The notes under the pieces are model-generated. The model was not told where the DNA came from and ran no database searches. It was given only the letters and a program-made list of their open reading frames with translations. From Acetobacteraceae bacterium (GTDB lineage Bacteria; Pseudomonadota; Alphaproteobacteria; Acetobacterales; Acetobacteraceae), in the NCBI GenBank assembly GCA_025352375.1, contig JANXTL010000035.1, positions 1 through 34,503 on the forward strand: a DNA stretch of 34,503 nt, in the 5' to 3' direction. Made by a program: the position numbers and the translations under genes. Positions 32,822 to 34,503 of this stretch are shown here, piece after piece (the stretch's first letter is position 1; each line of letters starts with the position of its first letter).

Positions 32822-33964
32822 TTACGGCGACGGTGCCCTTATCCCAAGTCGTTCCAGCCGCGGTAGAACCTCCTGCACGAAGTATGGGATTTCCTTCAGG
32901 TAGTCCACGAACGCAACGGTGCAGCCCGCCAGACCGGTCGCGCTCATGCGGGCCATTTCTTCGGCGATTTCGTCGGGGGTGCCGACGAAGGGGTAGACGC
33001 CGGGATAGGCGCCGTCGTAGCGATATTCTCCCTGGCGGGTGAAGCGGTTCTCGAATGGGCGGGCGATGCGGGATTCTCCGGCTGCCGGGACTGTGGTGCC
33101 GCGATGGCCGCGGTAATATTGCTGGCCTTCGGTATCGGCCATTTCCTCGGCGAAGTAATGGAAATAGTCTTCGGCTTCCCTGCGCGTGGGGCGGCAGACG
33201 ACGTGGCCCATGGTGTAGACCGCGATTTCGCGGTTATGCCGCGCCATGTGGGTTGTCACGTCGGCCAGCACGGCTGGGACCTGATCGAGTTCCGTGACGT
33301 TGAGGAACAGCACGTCGGCGCAGCGCGCCGCGAAATCGCGCCCTCGGGGGGAGAAACCGGCCGACATCACCGGCGGCCAGGGGCGCTGCACGGACAGTGG
33401 GTCGGTTTGCAAGCGTTTCAGATGGAAAAAATGACCGTCCCAGTCGAACTCCGGACCGCCCTCCAGCAGGCGGGACCAGATGTCGAACCATTCCTGGCCG
33501 TGGTCGTAGCGGGTTTCGGGATCGATGGTGACGCCGTGCAAGTCGAACTCCGGCTGGTTCCAGCCGCAAACGATGTTCAGGCCGGCGCGCCCATGGGTTA
33601 CGTGGTCGATGGTGGCGAGTGCCTTGGCGGCGAAAGCCGGCGTGACCAGCGGCACATGCACGGTGCAGAAGATGGCGATCCGCTTGGTGATGGCACCGAG
33701 CGCCGCACCGTGGGTCAAGGTCTCGTAGGATTTGCCGTAGACGTTGGCCTTGCCCTGATAACCCCGCCATTTCGCAACTGGGAGAATAAACTCGATCCCC
33801 GCATCGTCGGCGATGCGCGTCATCGCGGCGATGTCGTCCCAGTCGGCCTTCCAGCGTTCCGGGGCGAGGCTCATGGTCAGCCCGCCGTCGCAGTTGGCGC
33901 TGAAAATCCCCAGCTTGAACCGGTTCGGTCCGAACAGGGGATTTCGCGCTCGGGATTCGTGCAT
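32822..33964 (-). CDS. LLM-class flavin-dependent monooxygenase
   Basis: This 380-residue protein is a bacterial-luciferase-like TIM barrel: NPLFGPNRFKLGIFSANCDGG, ADDAGIEFILPVAKWRGYQG, ATIDHVTHGRAGLNIVCGWN and YDHGQEWFDIWSRLLEGG. It should use reduced flavin and oxygen to oxidise a small substrate. The sequence resembles RutA/SsuD/dimethylsulfone-type enzymes, but the substrate is not fixed. The ATG at 33964 is used; ATG at 34009 gives 15 extra residues of low complexity. Neither has a strong ribosome site. Just upstream lie two mutually exclusive hairpins (34033-34077). The gene stands alone on the minus strand. Confidence 0.87.
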   Translation of the reverse strand: MHESRARNPLFGPNRFKLGIFSANCDGGLTMSLAPERWKADWDDIAAMTRIADDAGIEFILPVAKWRGYQGKANVYGKSYETLTHGAALGAITKRIAIFCTVHVPLVTPAFAAKALATIDHVTHGRAGLNIVCGWNQPEFDLHGVTIDPETRYDHGQEWFDIWSRLLEGGPEFDWDGHFFHLKRLQTDPLSVQRPWPPVMSAGFSPRGRDFAARCADVLFLNVTELDQVPAVLADVTTHMARHNREIAVYTMGHVVCRPTRREAEDYFHYFAEEMADTEGQQYYRGHRGTTVPAAGESRIARPFENRFTRQGEYRYDGAYPGVYPFVGTPDEIAEEMARMSATGLAGCTVAFVDYLKEIPYFVQEVLPRLERLGIRAPSP

Positions 33965-34032
33965 GGCGGCGGTTCCGGTGGCTAATGACGTTGCCGCGTC
34001 ACTGTGCATCGGAGCGGCTGGGTTGGCCAGCG

Positions 34033-34077
34033 TAGGGGCGACCGTGTAATACCAGTCGCCCCTATCAGCGACTGGTA
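34033..34077. repeat. overlapping, mutually exclusive inverted repeats
   Basis: TAGGGGCGAC (34033-34042) is the exact complement of GTCGCCCCTA (34055-34064). TACCAGTCGC (34050-34059) is the exact complement of GCGACTGGTA (34068-34077). The two perfect 10-bp stems share GTCGC, so only one can form at a time. They lie 69-113 bases upstream of the monooxygenase start on its coding strand. This is the layout of an alternative-structure leader or of paired operators. The rest of 33965-34333 (about 370 bases) shows only a weaker GC-rich inverted repeat (34127-34134 with 34160-34167) and no gene. Confidence 0.6.
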
Positions 34078-34333
34078 AGCGCGCAGGGTTGGTGTGGCGG
34101 CTGCGCGCGAAATCAATAAGATACCGACCGGCCGGCCGTCCTGCGACGAGGCGAAGGTTCGGCCGGTTGGTACAACCTTACGTGCAGGACCGAGAGGCCC
34201 GGCCCGGCCATCTCGTCACTCACCCCTGTGCGGCGGTCTTGGGGTGGCGGCGCCAGAAGGCCTCGAGGTTCTTCCGCGCGATCATAGTCATGGGGTCAGA
34301 ATTTTATTTCCCGATTTGGGAAGCAAGAACAAC

Positions 34334-34503
34334 TCACAGCGCCCCTGCCCCCCGCAACCCCTCAACCTCCCCTTCCGAAAACCCCCACTCCATTAACCCC
34401 GACTCGTTATGCGCCCCAATCGCCGGGTCCGTCTCCTGGATCGCCCCCGGCGTCCGAGAAAACCGCGGTGCCGGCGCCGGCTGCAATACCCCGTCCACCG
34501 TCA
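34334..34503 (-). CDS. class III CoA-transferase, C-terminal fragment (runs off the window)
   Basis: The minus strand reads TVDGVLQPAPAPRFSRTPGA, IQETDPAIGAHNESGLMEWG and FSEGEVEGLRGAGAL, then TGA at 34334-34336. This is the typical end of CaiB/BaiF CoA-transferases (PAPRFSRTPG, then the G.H....L.E.GFS.....L...G motif). Only 55 codons are in the window and the start lies beyond 34503. It differs from the C-terminus of the enzyme at 5648, so it is a separate paralogue. Confidence 0.85.
   Translation of the reverse strand, partial: TVDGVLQPAPAPRFSRTPGAIQETDPAIGAHNESGLMEWGFSEGEVEGLRGAGAL

Noticed and set aside
34094-34396. Plus-strand 100-codon frame near the window end
   Set aside because: Low-complexity composition, no ribosome site, and it overlaps the convincing CoA-transferase C-terminus on the other strand.
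1-34503. CRISPR arrays, rRNA genes and complete insertion sequences
   Set aside because: No regularly spaced direct repeats, rRNA-like sequence or transposase gene were seen.

Overview
The window is a GC-rich chromosomal segment of an alphaproteobacterium. A member of the Acetobacteraceae or wider Rhodospirillales fits best. This is inferred from base composition, the CCA-encoding tRNA genes, the alphaproteobacterial spacing of cysteines in the FNR-type regulator and the alphaproteobacterial C-P lyase gene order. No rRNA or marker gene is present to fix the taxon.

Layout. (1) 1-6.9 kb: tRNA-Pro(CGG), then a set of small-molecule catabolism genes (two VOC/glyoxalase-like proteins, an MFS exporter, a MaoC-like hot-dog protein). 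A 117-bp mobile-element-like repeat follows, then a minus-strand operon of a class III CoA-transferase, a metallo-beta-lactamase-fold hydrolase and a tightly coupled DUF6883/DUF4926 pair. (2) 6.9-12.1 kb: an HD-domain phosphohydrolase, a terminator, a 484-residue protein of no recognised family, a decayed DUF1697 gene, and a coupled pair of a gamma-glutamyltransferase-like enzyme and a DUF296/PPC protein. (3) 12.2-21.0 kb: a C-P lyase (phosphonate degradation) locus. phnGHIJKLM plus a DUF1045 2H-phosphoesterase gene run on the minus strand. The repressor gene phnF and a second phnM-like gene run divergently. phnN converges on the operon from the other end. No phnCDE transporter, phnP or phnO is present. 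(4) 21.0-24.2 kb: a family-5 ABC solute-binding protein, an MFS transporter, tRNA-Asn(GTT) and tRNA-Leu(CAA). (5) 24.2-29.7 kb: an isolated type VI secretion membrane-complex pair, tssL(OmpA-fused)-tssM, with a divergent peptidoglycan glucosaminidase. (6) 29.7-34.5 kb: a HepT toxin remnant, an FNR-type oxygen regulator with a perfect FNR box in its divergent promoter region, a GNAT-like protein, an NRAMP-related metal transporter, a luciferase-like monooxygenase, and the C-terminus of another class III CoA-transferase running off the window.

How the genes fit together. The C-P lyase genes form a working set on paper: PhnGHI with PhnL attach the phosphonate to ribose, PhnM releases pyrophosphate, PhnJ cleaves the C-P bond, and PhnN makes PRPP. 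The cyclic-phosphate step normally done by PhnP is unassigned; the DUF1045 protein, with two HxT motifs, is the natural candidate. A perfect 12-bp GTCTAGAC-centred palindrome at the phnG start is the likely PhnF operator.

The most unusual structural signal is a pair of 117-bp, near-identical, oppositely oriented repeats about 15 kb apart, with imperfect terminal inverted repeats ending in TA. One sits exactly on the stop codon of the MaoC-like gene and the other lies in the phnF-phnG promoter region. I did not find a convincing wholly new multi-gene system. The best candidates for new biology are the DUF6883/DUF4926 couple, the 484-residue histidine-rich family, and the DUF1045/second-PhnM variant of the C-P lyase pathway.
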